From NCBI RefSeq assembly GCF_947503125.1, contig NZ_CANNCR010000004.1:62001-126000 (forward strand): a DNA stretch of 64,000 nucleotides. Reading direction: 5' to 3'. Made by a program: the position numbers and the translations under genes. Source of the DNA: an uncultured Metabacillus sp. (GTDB lineage: Bacteria > Bacillota > Bacilli > Bacillales > Bacillaceae). This document shows positions 35,770 to 45,394 of the stretch, piece by piece. Each line of letters opens with the position of its first letter. Positions within the stretch are counted from its first letter, which is position 1. The notes beneath the pieces are model-generated. The model worked only from the letters and a program-made list of their open reading frames with translations, had not been told where the DNA came from and did not search any database.

Positions 35770-35970
35770 TTATATTTTTTGAACGTTCGCAGCTTGAGGC
35801 CCTCTGTTACCTTGCTCAATATCAAATGTAACCTCTTGACCTTCATCTAAGCTTTTGTAACCTTCTCCTTGAATTGAAGAGAAATGAACGAATACATCAT
35901 CTCCACCCTCAACCTCGATAAATCCAAAACCTTTTTCAGAATTAAACCATTTTACTCTTCCTTGTGCCAT
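35770..35970 (-). CDS. Cold-shock protein (CspB/CspD type)
   Basis: A 66-residue single-strand nucleic-acid-binding beta-barrel with both RNP motifs, KGFGFIEV and VFVHFSSI, preceded by GRVKWFN. It melts RNA structure after cold shock or in growth. ATG at 35970 follows AGGAGG by 9 bases. Confidence 0.96.
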   Translation of the reverse strand: MAQGRVKWFNSEKGFGFIEVEGGDDVFVHFSSIQGEGYKSLDEGQEVTFDIEQGNRGPQAANVQKI

Positions 35971-36236
35971 TAACAATTTCCTCCTAAATCAATCAAAACA
36001 CGTTTGATCATCATTTCGCTATATAGTATTACCTTATTGAAAAATATTAAACCAAAATTATTAACTTTTTTTATAAATCCTTTTTTCATGGGGAGTAAAA
36101 CCTTCTTTGATCACTATTTCGCCCTCTTTGTAAATAAAACATTGCTGCTTATCTGAAAATAATAAACAGGACATTTTCACTAAAATCTGATCTATGTTAA
36201 AATTTACATAAAAATAAAGAAAATTTGGAGAAGAAA

Positions 36237-37028
36237 ATGACAAACTATAAGATTTTATTTCTTGACATTGATGGAACGATTTTAAGACCTGATGACACAA
36301 TCGAAGAATCAACGAAGAAAGCAGTTGCGGAGGTAAAGCAAAAAGGTGTAGATGTATTTCTTGCTACCGGAAGACCTTTGCATGAAATTGCTCATATTGC
36401 TGAAGAATTAAAGATTGAATCCTTTATTGGCTATAACGGTGCATACGCAATTCATAAAGGTGAGGATATTTTTAAGTCGCCAATGAAAGCTGAAACGGTT
36501 AGAAGCTTTGTAGAAATTGCAAAATACAATGGCCATGAACTGGTTTTATACACACATGAGAAGAATATTTTCTCAGATTTAGAAAGCTCTGTCGTAAAGG
36601 ATTTTATTCATTCTTTCCATTTGCAAAACAATGAAGGTTACTCAGTAGATGTGATCCATTCTATACTTGGGATTACGCTGATTAATTTAAGTGAAAACGA
36701 GCCTGCTTTATATGAAAAGGATGATCCTTCCATTCATTTATCACAGGTAAATGTTGATGGGCTTCGCCATTGCTATGATGTAATCAGAGATAATGTTAAT
36801 AAGGGTATTGCGGTTCAACATATTCTTGAACTCCTTGATATTCCTAAAGAATCTGCCATCGCTTTTGGAGATGGAATGAATGACAAGGAAATGTTAAGCG
36901 TTGTTGGAGAGGGCTTTGCAATGGGAAATGCGCACCCTGATCTTTTCCAATATGCTAAACATAAAACAACAAAAGTAACGGATTCAGGTATATTCAACGG
37001 ATTGAAATCACTAGGGCTTATTGATTAG
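36237..37028 (+). CDS. Cof-type HAD-superfamily phosphatase
   Basis: A 263-residue HAD-IIB phosphatase. Motif I is FLDIDGTIL with nucleophile and acid Asp at 10 and 12; motif II Thr is in FLATGRP; motif III Lys is in KGIAVQHIL; motif IV is GDGMNDKEML. Such enzymes hydrolyse sugar phosphates or FMN, with broad specificity. ATG at 36237 follows GGAG by 7 bases. Confidence 0.92.
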   Translation: MTNYKILFLDIDGTILRPDDTIEESTKKAVAEVKQKGVDVFLATGRPLHEIAHIAEELKIESFIGYNGAYAIHKGEDIFKSPMKAETVRSFVEIAKYNGHELVLYTHEKNIFSDLESSVVKDFIHSFHLQNNEGYSVDVIHSILGITLINLSENEPALYEKDDPSIHLSQVNVDGLRHCYDVIRDNVNKGIAVQHILELLDIPKESAIAFGDGMNDKEMLSVVGEGFAMGNAHPDLFQYAKHKTTKVTDSGIFNGLKSLGLID

Positions 37029-37079
37029 CATATCGGTAAAATGTAAATAAGAGCTAAGCAATTTACGGGCTTAATCATC

Positions 37080-37111
37080 GTGCAATTCAAATTGGAATTT
37101 GCACTTTTTTT
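37080..37111 (+). terminator. Terminator of the HAD phosphatase gene
   Basis: GTGCAA-TTC and GAATTTGCAC pair with one bulge, followed by TTTTTTTAT. Confidence 0.8.
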
Positions 37112-37220
37112 ATTTATTATTCCTCCCCTGTATATCTTTTCCTAGGTCACCCATACTAATAAAATGAAAAATTAGACTGCAAGGTCATAGCATTCACTTT
37201 TCTATTTATAGGGTGATCAA

Positions 37221-38330
37221 ATGGATGTAACAAAAATAAGCGCTCTCCAGTTATTTTATGTCATCGTTAGTTTTCAAATAGGGAATACATTAGTTTATGG
37301 CTTAGGCGGAGGAGCAAAGCAAGACGCTTGGTTGGTCATCGTATTGGCCACATTATGCGGAATTATTTGGATGTTTGTCTATACAAAATTATCATCCTAT
37401 TATCCAAATGATACCCTGTTACAGATGATCCCAAAAATAATTGGAAAGTTTTTATCCTATCCAATTATTTTGATTTACATCGTGTATTTTACCTATCTAG
37501 CTTCAAGAGCTTGCCGGGATTTCGCCGAACTTATCGCTGCAACAATTTTAGTTGAAACTCCGCTCATCTTTGTGATTGGAAGTTTTATGGTCTTAATGAT
37601 TTATTGTTTGCGGGGTGGAGTTGAAACATTTGGCAGAATGGGAGAAGCAGTTTTTCCGATTTATACTTTTTCCATGTTTGTTATTTGGATTCTTTTATTT
37701 ACTGTTAAGCCATTTACTTTTAATAACTTAATACCTATATTAGGGAATGGCATACAACCTATTTTAAAAGAGGTATTTCCAACTGTCTTAACATTCCCGT
37801 TTGGTGAAGCAGTGATTATCATGATGTTCTTTCCATTTTTAAATAACAAGCGTTATGTAAAACGGGTAGGAATGGCCGTCATCCTCACTACTGGTTTACT
37901 GATGACACTGGATTTAATTATTGTGCTATCGGTTTTAGGTCCAGAAATATATAGCAGAGATTTTTTCCCGCTACTTACCGCAACACGTATGGTTTCCATC
38001 GCGGATTTTCTGGAACGATTTGATGCATTGGTTATCTTAATGATGGTAGCTGGAGTATTTTTTAAGGTAGGGGGTTGGACATTCGGAGCTGCAATTGGAA
38101 TTGCACATCTATTTAAATTAAAACAAACCAAATCAGTCTTCCTCGGCTTGGGACTGATTATTACGCCTTGGTCTGTTGTAAATTCACCAAATCAAGTTAC
38201 CTATAATAAATTCGGCTTGGAATTCATCACATTATATGCACATATACCTTTGCAAATCGTATTCCCGATGTTCTTGCTTTGTATTGCGTTTGTTCGTAAA
38301 AAGGTTAGGACTATAAGAGGGGGGATTTAA
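37221..38330 (+). CDS. GerAB-type spore germination permease (orphan)
   Basis: A 369-residue inner-membrane protein with about 10 helices, of the B-subunit family of GerA-type nutrient receptors (APC fold). Typical features are ISALQLFYVIVSFQIGNTLVYG, TYLASRACRDFAELI and a C-terminal IVFPMFLLCIAFVRKK. The B subunit sets the germinant specificity. No A or C subunit gene is next to it, which is unusual. GGGTGA lies 4 bases before the ATG. Confidence 0.93.
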   Translation: MDVTKISALQLFYVIVSFQIGNTLVYGLGGGAKQDAWLVIVLATLCGIIWMFVYTKLSSYYPNDTLLQMIPKIIGKFLSYPIILIYIVYFTYLASRACRDFAELIAATILVETPLIFVIGSFMVLMIYCLRGGVETFGRMGEAVFPIYTFSMFVIWILLFTVKPFTFNNLIPILGNGIQPILKEVFPTVLTFPFGEAVIIMMFFPFLNNKRYVKRVGMAVILTTGLLMTLDLIIVLSVLGPEIYSRDFFPLLTATRMVSIADFLERFDALVILMMVAGVFFKVGGWTFGAAIGIAHLFKLKQTKSVFLGLGLIITPWSVVNSPNQVTYNKFGLEFITLYAHIPLQIVFPMFLLCIAFVRKKVRTIRGGI

Positions 38331-38397
38331 ATTTTATCCCTCCTCCTTTTTCATTTCAAGTTAGTTTTTCTAAGTATAAAGGTTGAACTGCTCATTT

Positions 38398-40014
38398 TTA
38401 TTGAGCAACTAACGTCACGACTGATCTAGGAGGGATTTTAACTGCTTTTTTAGCAGGGACTAGATTCTTTTCCTCTAAATCAGCGTTTTCTGATGTAATA
38501 AATGGTTTAAATTGAATCGCTTGCTTTTTCCCTGGAAGATTGTCTACATTAACTTGCACAGATTTTTCTTCATTACTATAATTGACAAACACTACCGATA
38601 ATTGATCATCCTCTTCATGATAATAAGCAGATCCCATTAGTTCCTCTTGATCATTCGCCCCTTGTAAATCAACCCGGTAGGCGCCAGGTCTAACAAAGCG
38701 ACTGTAGTTTCCTAATGTCCAGAGTAATTTTGACTCAATGATCGTCTCTTTATCACCAGGATTAATATAATCCGTATAAATCAAACCATCCTTATAATCA
38801 TATCTTGACAAGGCCAACCACCATTGCCAGGCTGAAGCTTGAGTTTCTACCATATCAAAGTGAATTAATCTGGCAACATCAAGGGCTGTCTTCATTGTCA
38901 AATCTCGTCCAGGTCCATTGCTTCCCAAAATACAATATTCAGACATCCAAAATTTCACATCTTGTCCATATTGATTTAAATTTTCACGTACATATTTTCT
39001 TAAAGGAACAAGACGGTTTGCACCTGAAAAATGATCTGACCAATATGCATGTGCACTAATCTTGTTTCCAATGATTTCATTCATTACAGGATCCCCTAAT
39101 AATTCTTTGATGTATTCACGATATTTTCCAGGGTAACTGCCATTGGCATTGCCACTGTTATATACACTGTTATTGCCGGTAAATTTTGCATACATTTCAT
39201 CATCTAGCAAAGATGTATACTCTACCGCTTCAGTAGTGTCAATTTCTGTATCAAGTCCTCTATTCTTAAGTTCCTTATGCAAAGCTAAGATCACTTTTTT
39301 AATATCTTCAATGTTATACCGATTCCCTTCTTGTCCCGCATAATCCCAGCTCCATGTTGGTTCATTAATAGGACTAATATATTGGAAAGGTAATTTTTCT
39401 TCTTCAAAATGCTCTAATACATCTGCTAAAAATACAGCAAAATCATCGATAGAATCTTCTTTTAAATTTGTGCTCCCTACAGAAGGATCAGGCTGACCAT
39501 GTCCATTTTTTGTCATCCATACAGGCGGACTGTTGACAAACGCAATAAATTCTTCGACACCACGTTCCTTTGCTGCTTTTAGAAACCATTGCTGTCCAGC
39601 TTGATTGGACCAATCATATGGTTTATTTTCACCTGATTTAAAACTCTCGGTTCTTCTCCATGGATCTGTAATAATTTCCTTGTCTGTTTCTTCACTTCCA
39701 GCACCAATATTAAAACGCCACATAGATAAGCCAATTCCTTTTTCTTTTGAAAATAAGAGGTCGGCAACCTTTTTCTTATTTTCCTCTGACCATTCAGACC
39801 CTATTTTATCAAAGGACCAAGCACCAGATGCTCCGAATCCATCAATTTCTTGATACTTATTTTCTACATCAATATTGATTTCCTGAGTATTTTCATCTTT
39901 TTTCGTAGACATATTGTTTTCCTTTGCTTTAATATCTGTTGGAACAAATGTTAACATAAGTAAGAATATCGATAATTTACAGAACCAAGAAACTACCTTT
40001 TTATTTTGAAACAT
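38398..40014 (-). CDS. Secreted glycoside hydrolase family 30
   Basis: A 538-residue secreted enzyme: signal peptide (KLSIFLLMLTFVPTDIKA), a (beta/alpha)8 barrel beginning YQEIDGFGASGAWSFD, acid/base Glu in SPINEPTWSW, nucleophile Glu in FWMSEYCIL, and a beta-sandwich C-terminus. In this gene setting the endo-beta-1,6-galactanase subfamily is the most likely; other GH30 enzymes act on xylan or glucans. GGAGG lies 7 bases before the ATG. It follows a GH2 gene and is the last of the run. Confidence 0.88.
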   Translation of the reverse strand: MFQNKKVVSWFCKLSIFLLMLTFVPTDIKAKENNMSTKKDENTQEINIDVENKYQEIDGFGASGAWSFDKIGSEWSEENKKKVADLLFSKEKGIGLSMWRFNIGAGSEETDKEIITDPWRRTESFKSGENKPYDWSNQAGQQWFLKAAKERGVEEFIAFVNSPPVWMTKNGHGQPDPSVGSTNLKEDSIDDFAVFLADVLEHFEEEKLPFQYISPINEPTWSWDYAGQEGNRYNIEDIKKVILALHKELKNRGLDTEIDTTEAVEYTSLLDDEMYAKFTGNNSVYNSGNANGSYPGKYREYIKELLGDPVMNEIIGNKISAHAYWSDHFSGANRLVPLRKYVRENLNQYGQDVKFWMSEYCILGSNGPGRDLTMKTALDVARLIHFDMVETQASAWQWWLALSRYDYKDGLIYTDYINPGDKETIIESKLLWTLGNYSRFVRPGAYRVDLQGANDQEELMGSAYYHEEDDQLSVVFVNYSNEEKSVQVNVDNLPGKKQAIQFKPFITSENADLEEKNLVPAKKAVKIPPRSVVTLVAQ

Positions 40015-40204
40015 CTTCTACCTCCATTACTTGATGGCACTATAATAATCTCCTATACATCTCACGAATGATTGGATACTTTTTCTTTTTCCTACACTTA
40101 TGAAATTCGGACACAATAACTAGTGCTTGGATAATTCATTACCTTGTACGATAGGCATCACCTCCTTTATAGATAATGGACCATCCCCTTTGCAGAATGT
40201 TTAT

Positions 40205-40334
40205 TTATCCATGCAGATCAACTCTAGGTTTAATAACCTTAAAGCGATCTTCCGTTTCCTCTACATCATAAATTTTTGCTCGAGATTCAGGTGTACTGAA
40301 TGGATGGTGCAAAATAAGTCTCCAGGCACCGGCA
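40205..40334 (-). pseudogene. Coding-like remnant between GH2 and GH30 genes
   Basis: One minus-strand frame directly after the GH2 stop reads AGAWRLILHHPFSTPESRAK...IKPRVDLHG and ends at TAA (40205-40207). It looks like the end of a protein and has no start or ribosome binding site. I cannot assign a family. Further on, a strong AAAGGAGGTG (near 40150-40160) opens only a 12-codon frame. Both fit debris of a deleted gene. Nothing else is seen in 40015-40204. Confidence 0.4.
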
Positions 40335-42710
40335 TTATGCCTCACCAACCTTTATGACGACAGATGAACTTTCTAAATCAACTGAAGATGTCTTTATTAT
40401 AATGGTCCCAGGTTGATCAGCAGCCCTTACATAAATTAATAGCTTCCCGTTATAAGCCTTTCTGCAGGTTGCTTTATAGTCCTGATGGCTAGCAGGGTTA
40501 CTGCATTCCATTCCAATAATTTCACCAGGTCCCTCAATCTCGCAATCTATTAGATTATTTGCGTCATAGACGAGGTTATTATCCACGTCAAGAATATTTA
40601 CTTCTACGTGTGCAACATCCTGTTTGTCTGCTTTAAGGGTTGTTGTATCCGAATGCAGCTGTATTTTTGCAGGTTCACCCGCTGTCTTTAATTCATGCGT
40701 ACAACAAACGGTTTCATTCCTTTTACCGACCGCCTTTAACGTACCCTTAGAGTATGGAATATCCCAATAGATTGTTCCACCTGGGAAATTTTCTCGTTTT
40801 TTGATACCGAAAGATTTACCGTTTAACATTAAGTCCACTTCAGGGCAATTTGTACAACAAGCTACCCTTACTGTTTCTCCTTCATTTCCTTTCCAATCGC
40901 AGACAACTTCATGATCCCAATAAATATGATCAGGATGTTCTTCCTTAAGAGAAGTTAAACCTATATGGACCATATCTTTATCAGACCAATGACTTTGTTT
41001 AAAAAAGTATAAAGGCTTTTTAAATCCAGCAAGATCAAGCATTCCAGGTGTTGCATGACGAATAGGCCAACCACGGGCTTCTCCCAAATAGTCAATCCCA
41101 GTCCAGATAAATTGACCTGATATAAAGTGATTTTGTTCTACTGCCATCCATGCATCGTGATGCCTTCCATTTTCACTTCCGTAAATCACTCTATTTGGGT
41201 ATTTTTCATGGTCTTTTAGATAACGATACTCTTGATAGTTATAACCAACCACGTCAAGAGCATCTGGAAAATCCGTTTCATTTGACATGATGACACTTGC
41301 TAAAGCTGCTGTAACAGGTCGGGTTGGATCATATTGCTTTACAACCTTTGCCAGCCTTTTTGCAATATCCCCCATTCCCTTTGCTTCAGGTTTGTCAACA
41401 TTGTAACGATCTTTTAATACTGGATGTGAATAAGGATCATTTGGATAATCAATTTCATTGCCAATACTCCAGAAAACGATCGACGGATGGTTTCGGTCTC
41501 TTAAAATCATATCCCTCAAATCAACCTCTGCCCACTCAATAAAGTCGGAAGCATATCCATCCAGTGATGGTTCGCCGATATTCCATCCCTCAACCCACTT
41601 GTTCTTAGGATGTTCCCACTCATCAAATGCTTCTTCTTGGACTAAAAATCCATAAAAATCGCACATATCAAGTAACTCTGGTGCAGGAGGGTTATGGCTC
41701 ATTCGAATCGCATTTACACCAGCTTCTTTTAATCGTTGCAGACGTCTATGCCAGACCTTTTCAGGAACAGCTGCTCCAAGACACCCTGCGTCATGATGGA
41801 TACATACACCCTTCAATTGCAAATTCTTCCCATTAAGGAAAAATCCCGACTCCGCATCGAAATGAAAAGATCGAACACCAAGCGGAGTAGTCTCGGCATC
41901 TATCACTTCACCATCTTTTATTACTTTCGTTTCCACCCTGTATAAATACGGATTTTCTGGTGCCCAAAGATTTGGCTGTACTAGAAATATAGAATGAGAA
42001 AAATCTTGCTCACCATATGCTGGAATTGTCTCCACAGAAGAACAAGCTGCTATTTCTTTTCCGACTGCATCTATAATCTGATGTCTAATTTGGCATGTAG
42101 TTTCGTTTTGATTTTCATTTTTAACACTGGTTTGAATTTGGATTTCTGCTTCTGATGTTGAGATGTTCGGAGTTGTCACAAATATTCCATACGGCTTGAT
42201 ATACATTTGATCAGTCAAGTGGATAAATACATTTCGGTAAATACCAGATCCAGGATACCAACGGGAATCAGCAAAATCGGAGTGATCTACTTTTACCGCA
42301 ATAACATTTTCTTGTGATTCGAAGTTAACATATGGGGTTAAATCATAATGAAATGAACTGTATCCATAAGGTCTTTTACCAAGAAATTGTTCATTAATCC
42401 AGACTTCACTATTTTTATAAATTCCATCAAATTGAATAAAGATTTTCTTTCCCTTTAAGCTTTCAGGTACTTTAAATTTCTTTCGATACCAGCCAATTCC
42501 ACCTGGCAAATATCCTGTTGAACTTGCATATTCCTTTTTAAAGGGTCCTTCAATACTCCAATCATGCGGCAAGTCCAATGTTCGCCAATCTGAATCATCA
42601 AATTGGTTTTTAAATGCGTCAGAATTATCACCTTTGAAAAATTTCCAATCAAAGTTAAACGTTCTCCTCTTAACAGCCAGATCCCATTCTTGTGTCAGTA
42701 CATTTTTCAT
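40335..42710 (-). CDS. Glycoside hydrolase family 2, beta-galactosidase-like
   Basis: A 791-residue cytoplasmic enzyme with the GH2 order: jelly-roll sugar-binding domain (DWRTLDLPHDWSIEGPF, GIGWYRKKF), Ig-like domain, TIM barrel with HHDAGCLGAA, AIRMSHNPPAPELLDMCD, acid/base Glu in FWSIGNEIDYP, nucleophile Glu in VIYGSENGRH, and C-terminal Ig-like domains. Likely acts on galacto-oligosaccharides brought in by the upstream ABC importer. ATG at 42710 follows AAGGGGTG. It lacks a signal peptide. Confidence 0.88.
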   Translation of the reverse strand: MKNVLTQEWDLAVKRRTFNFDWKFFKGDNSDAFKNQFDDSDWRTLDLPHDWSIEGPFKKEYASSTGYLPGGIGWYRKKFKVPESLKGKKIFIQFDGIYKNSEVWINEQFLGKRPYGYSSFHYDLTPYVNFESQENVIAVKVDHSDFADSRWYPGSGIYRNVFIHLTDQMYIKPYGIFVTTPNISTSEAEIQIQTSVKNENQNETTCQIRHQIIDAVGKEIAACSSVETIPAYGEQDFSHSIFLVQPNLWAPENPYLYRVETKVIKDGEVIDAETTPLGVRSFHFDAESGFFLNGKNLQLKGVCIHHDAGCLGAAVPEKVWHRRLQRLKEAGVNAIRMSHNPPAPELLDMCDFYGFLVQEEAFDEWEHPKNKWVEGWNIGEPSLDGYASDFIEWAEVDLRDMILRDRNHPSIVFWSIGNEIDYPNDPYSHPVLKDRYNVDKPEAKGMGDIAKRLAKVVKQYDPTRPVTAALASVIMSNETDFPDALDVVGYNYQEYRYLKDHEKYPNRVIYGSENGRHHDAWMAVEQNHFISGQFIWTGIDYLGEARGWPIRHATPGMLDLAGFKKPLYFFKQSHWSDKDMVHIGLTSLKEEHPDHIYWDHEVVCDWKGNEGETVRVACCTNCPEVDLMLNGKSFGIKKRENFPGGTIYWDIPYSKGTLKAVGKRNETVCCTHELKTAGEPAKIQLHSDTTTLKADKQDVAHVEVNILDVDNNLVYDANNLIDCEIEGPGEIIGMECSNPASHQDYKATCRKAYNGKLLIYVRAADQPGTIIIKTSSVDLESSSVVIKVGEA

Positions 42711-42762
42711 ATTCACATACACCCCTTATTTATTCATGAAACGATGGTCATATAATGTAGTG

Positions 42763-42802
42763 ATAGAAAGAGGGCTATCAAGCATGTATGATAGCCCTCT
42801 TT
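42763..42802 (-). terminator. Terminator after the sugar-binding protein gene
   Basis: A 14-pair stem, AAAGAGGGCTATCA with TGATAGCCCTCTTT, stands between the binding-protein gene and the GH2 gene. It probably makes the importer transcripts more abundant than the GH2-GH30 part. Confidence 0.85.
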
Positions 42803-42822
42803 CCCATACCTTTAACCTCAAA

Positions 42823-44403
42823 TTAATTACCTTCTACAAGCTTTTTATATTCATCCATTTGTTTTTGGATTTCTTTTAAAACCTTTTCATAACCTGCTGC
42901 TTCTAATCTCTTACGGAAATCTTCAACAGCTTTTTCCGGATCTCCAGCTTTTCCGAATGCAATCGCAGGTACCATTTGTGCAGTCACTTGCGAAAGAGCA
43001 GCAACTTCAGCTTCTACAGGTGTACTATCAAAAACAAATCGGCCATATGGGAACGGCTTCTTAATTTTATCGTACTCTGCGTAAATCTCAGTAATTCCTT
43101 TCCATTTGTCAGCACTCGGGATTTCGAACTTGTCAACACGGCCACCCCAGAAGTTTGAAGAGAATGAATGTTTTGTTTCATCATAACCTTCAGGACGAAC
43201 ACGTTTGCCGTCAACAATTTCATATTGTACGCCTTCAATACCATAGTTGAATAATTTGTAAATTTCTTCATCGTTTCGAATTAAATCGTATACCATGAGG
43301 GCACGCTCAGGGTTTTTACTATGAGCTCCTACAGCTGTAGCACCGTGAGTAACGGACATTGCAGTTAAGTTGTCACGTGTATCAGACCAAGCAAACATAT
43401 CAATTTCTGATCCTGGTTGTTTCATGTCCATTTGCACACGCAAGCCTGAGAATGTTTCTGTATGATGCTGGTCAGCACCAGTTTTTCCTGCTTGAAATAA
43501 AGCCCTGGTGTCACCTTTATAGTTCAATACGTCAGAACGCCAGTAGCCTTTATCTGCCCAATCCTTCATAAGCTTAGCATAGTCGACAAAAAGGTCTTCG
43601 AACACTGGGCTCATAACTGTATACGGATCATCATGAGATTTACCCCAATAAATTGGAAATACTCCAGTAGCGATTGGAAGTTCAATTGCATCTGAATAAG
43701 ATTGTGTATATCCCCATGCTGTCGTAACGTTTGTTCCTGGTGTATCCCAAGGAATAACGCCTGGTTTATTATCAACAATGCCTTGAAAGTATTTACCCAT
43801 TGTTTCAAAATCTTCAATAGGCTCAGTAATTCCAAATTCTTTTGCCCAATCTGTGCGATAGAAAAAGCCGTGGTTAACCCATTGAGTAAAAGAGTCCTCA
43901 GGAATCATGACAATTTTGCCATCATATTTTGTTTGCTCCCAATTCTCATCAGAAACTTCTTCCCATGTTTTAGGTGCATATGTTGGCAATAGATCTGTAA
44001 TATCCTTGAATGCGCCCTTTTGTGCATTTCCCCATGCATCTAACCAGTCAGTTGCAGTGATGATTAAATCAACTGGTTCACCAGAAGCTAGAGTTAAATT
44101 ATACTTTGTCATATAGTCCGCCCATTCGATCCACTTTATTTCAAGATGAGCGTTAACTTTTTCTTTTAATTTCGCATTTACTTGTTCCATTACTTTTTCT
44201 AACTGTCCATTTGTCGGTTTATCTCCCAACGCCAGCATCGTAATGGTTACAAATTCAGATGTATCAATTTCCCCATTTTCGTTTACCTTTGTACTTGGCT
44301 CTGATTTTTCTGAACTTGTTTGGCTGGATCCATTACAAGCTACAAGACTAAAGGTCAACAGCATGACCATGAATAGAACTAAGACCTTTCTCATCTTCAA
44401 CAT
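42823..44403 (-). CDS. Sugar ABC transporter substrate-binding lipoprotein
   Basis: A 526-residue lipoprotein: signal LVLFMVMLLTFSLVACNG with lipobox Cys, then a long type-1 extracellular binding domain (ITMLALGDKPTNGQLEKVM, LTLASGEPVDLIITATDW). The length and the C-terminal DUF3502-like part place it with the LplA/YtcQ group that binds oligosaccharides. It lies after two permease genes. GGGGAGG precedes the ATG by 7 bases. Confidence 0.92.
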   Translation of the reverse strand: MLKMRKVLVLFMVMLLTFSLVACNGSSQTSSEKSEPSTKVNENGEIDTSEFVTITMLALGDKPTNGQLEKVMEQVNAKLKEKVNAHLEIKWIEWADYMTKYNLTLASGEPVDLIITATDWLDAWGNAQKGAFKDITDLLPTYAPKTWEEVSDENWEQTKYDGKIVMIPEDSFTQWVNHGFFYRTDWAKEFGITEPIEDFETMGKYFQGIVDNKPGVIPWDTPGTNVTTAWGYTQSYSDAIELPIATGVFPIYWGKSHDDPYTVMSPVFEDLFVDYAKLMKDWADKGYWRSDVLNYKGDTRALFQAGKTGADQHHTETFSGLRVQMDMKQPGSEIDMFAWSDTRDNLTAMSVTHGATAVGAHSKNPERALMVYDLIRNDEEIYKLFNYGIEGVQYEIVDGKRVRPEGYDETKHSFSSNFWGGRVDKFEIPSADKWKGITEIYAEYDKIKKPFPYGRFVFDSTPVEAEVAALSQVTAQMVPAIAFGKAGDPEKAVEDFRKRLEAAGYEKVLKEIQKQMDEYKKLVEGN

Positions 44404-44476
44404 TTCATTTCCTCCCCTTTATCTTTTTTCATTCTAATACTCTATGAAACAAGGAAGATTCCTTAATCATATTCCA

Positions 44477-45379
44477 TTACCCCTTAACTGCACCAATTGT
44501 AATCCCTTGAATAAAGTACCGTTGTACAAACGGGTAAAATAGGATAACCGGTCCAGTAGCCACAATTGCTGTTGCCATTTTCATGGTTTCCAATGGTATT
44601 TCTTGTGGTGCTACGTTGGAAGCTGCCGCAGAGTTCCTTATGAAATCGGCACTCGTAATCACGTTATAAAGAAACAACTGCAAAGGCCTATATTCCATAT
44701 TAGGTGAAAGGAAAAGCATCGCATTATACCATTCATTCCAATACCCCAAGGCAATGAAAAGTCCGATTGTCGCCAAAGCTGGAGTAGACATTGGCAGAAT
44801 TAATCTTAAGAAGATTGTGAAATCACCGGCACCATCCATCTTTGCTGATTCCGTAATTTCATGCGGAATCGACTTTGTAAACGCCTTCATCATAATGATT
44901 AGAAACGGACTCAATAATCCTGGCAGCAGTACTGCTAAATAATTATCTTTAAGGTGCAGATACTGAGTGACTAAGAGATAAAACGGTACAAGTCCACCTG
45001 AAAAAAGGGTTGTAAAGTAGATATAAAAGGATATTTTGTTACGATACAAGAAATCCGAGCGTTGCAAAGCATAACCTGTCATCGCGATTATAAACAAACC
45101 TACTGCTGTCCCGACAAGTGTAATGACCATCGTTACGGCATATGACCCAATGATCAGTCTTGGATTTCGAAAAACAATTTCATATGCAAATGTCGAAAAT
45201 TCCTTCGGCCATAAAGCAAATCCGCTTTCCATAATTGCCTTTTCAGACGAAAAGGATGATGATACGATCAAAATAAAGGGAAAAAGACAACATAGAGCAA
45301 AAAGACCAATAAAACCATATCCAATAATTCGAACCATAATGGTAGAAAAATCTATATTTCGTCTTGCTGTACTTTCCAT
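44477..45379 (-). CDS. Sugar ABC transporter permease 2 (LplC-like)
   Basis: A 300-residue MalG-type permease with six helices and the EAA motif in ITESAKMDGAGDFTIFLRLILPMSTPAL. It begins 15 bases after the partner permease gene. AAAGGAGG precedes its ATG. No ATPase gene is in the locus; Bacillus importers of this type borrow the shared ATPase MsmX. Confidence 0.94.
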   Translation of the reverse strand: MESTARRNIDFSTIMVRIIGYGFIGLFALCCLFPFILIVSSSFSSEKAIMESGFALWPKEFSTFAYEIVFRNPRLIIGSYAVTMVITLVGTAVGLFIIAMTGYALQRSDFLYRNKISFYIYFTTLFSGGLVPFYLLVTQYLHLKDNYLAVLLPGLLSPFLIIMMKAFTKSIPHEITESAKMDGAGDFTIFLRLILPMSTPALATIGLFIALGYWNEWYNAMLFLSPNMEYRPLQLFLYNVITSADFIRNSAAASNVAPQEIPLETMKMATAIVATGPVILFYPFVQRYFIQGITIGAVKG

Positions 45380-45394
45380 AAATACATCCCTCCT

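Noticed and set aside
36061-36312. Minus-strand frame of 83 codons upstream of the HAD gene
   Set aside because: It overlaps the start of the HAD gene on the other strand, has no ribosome binding site and no protein-like features.
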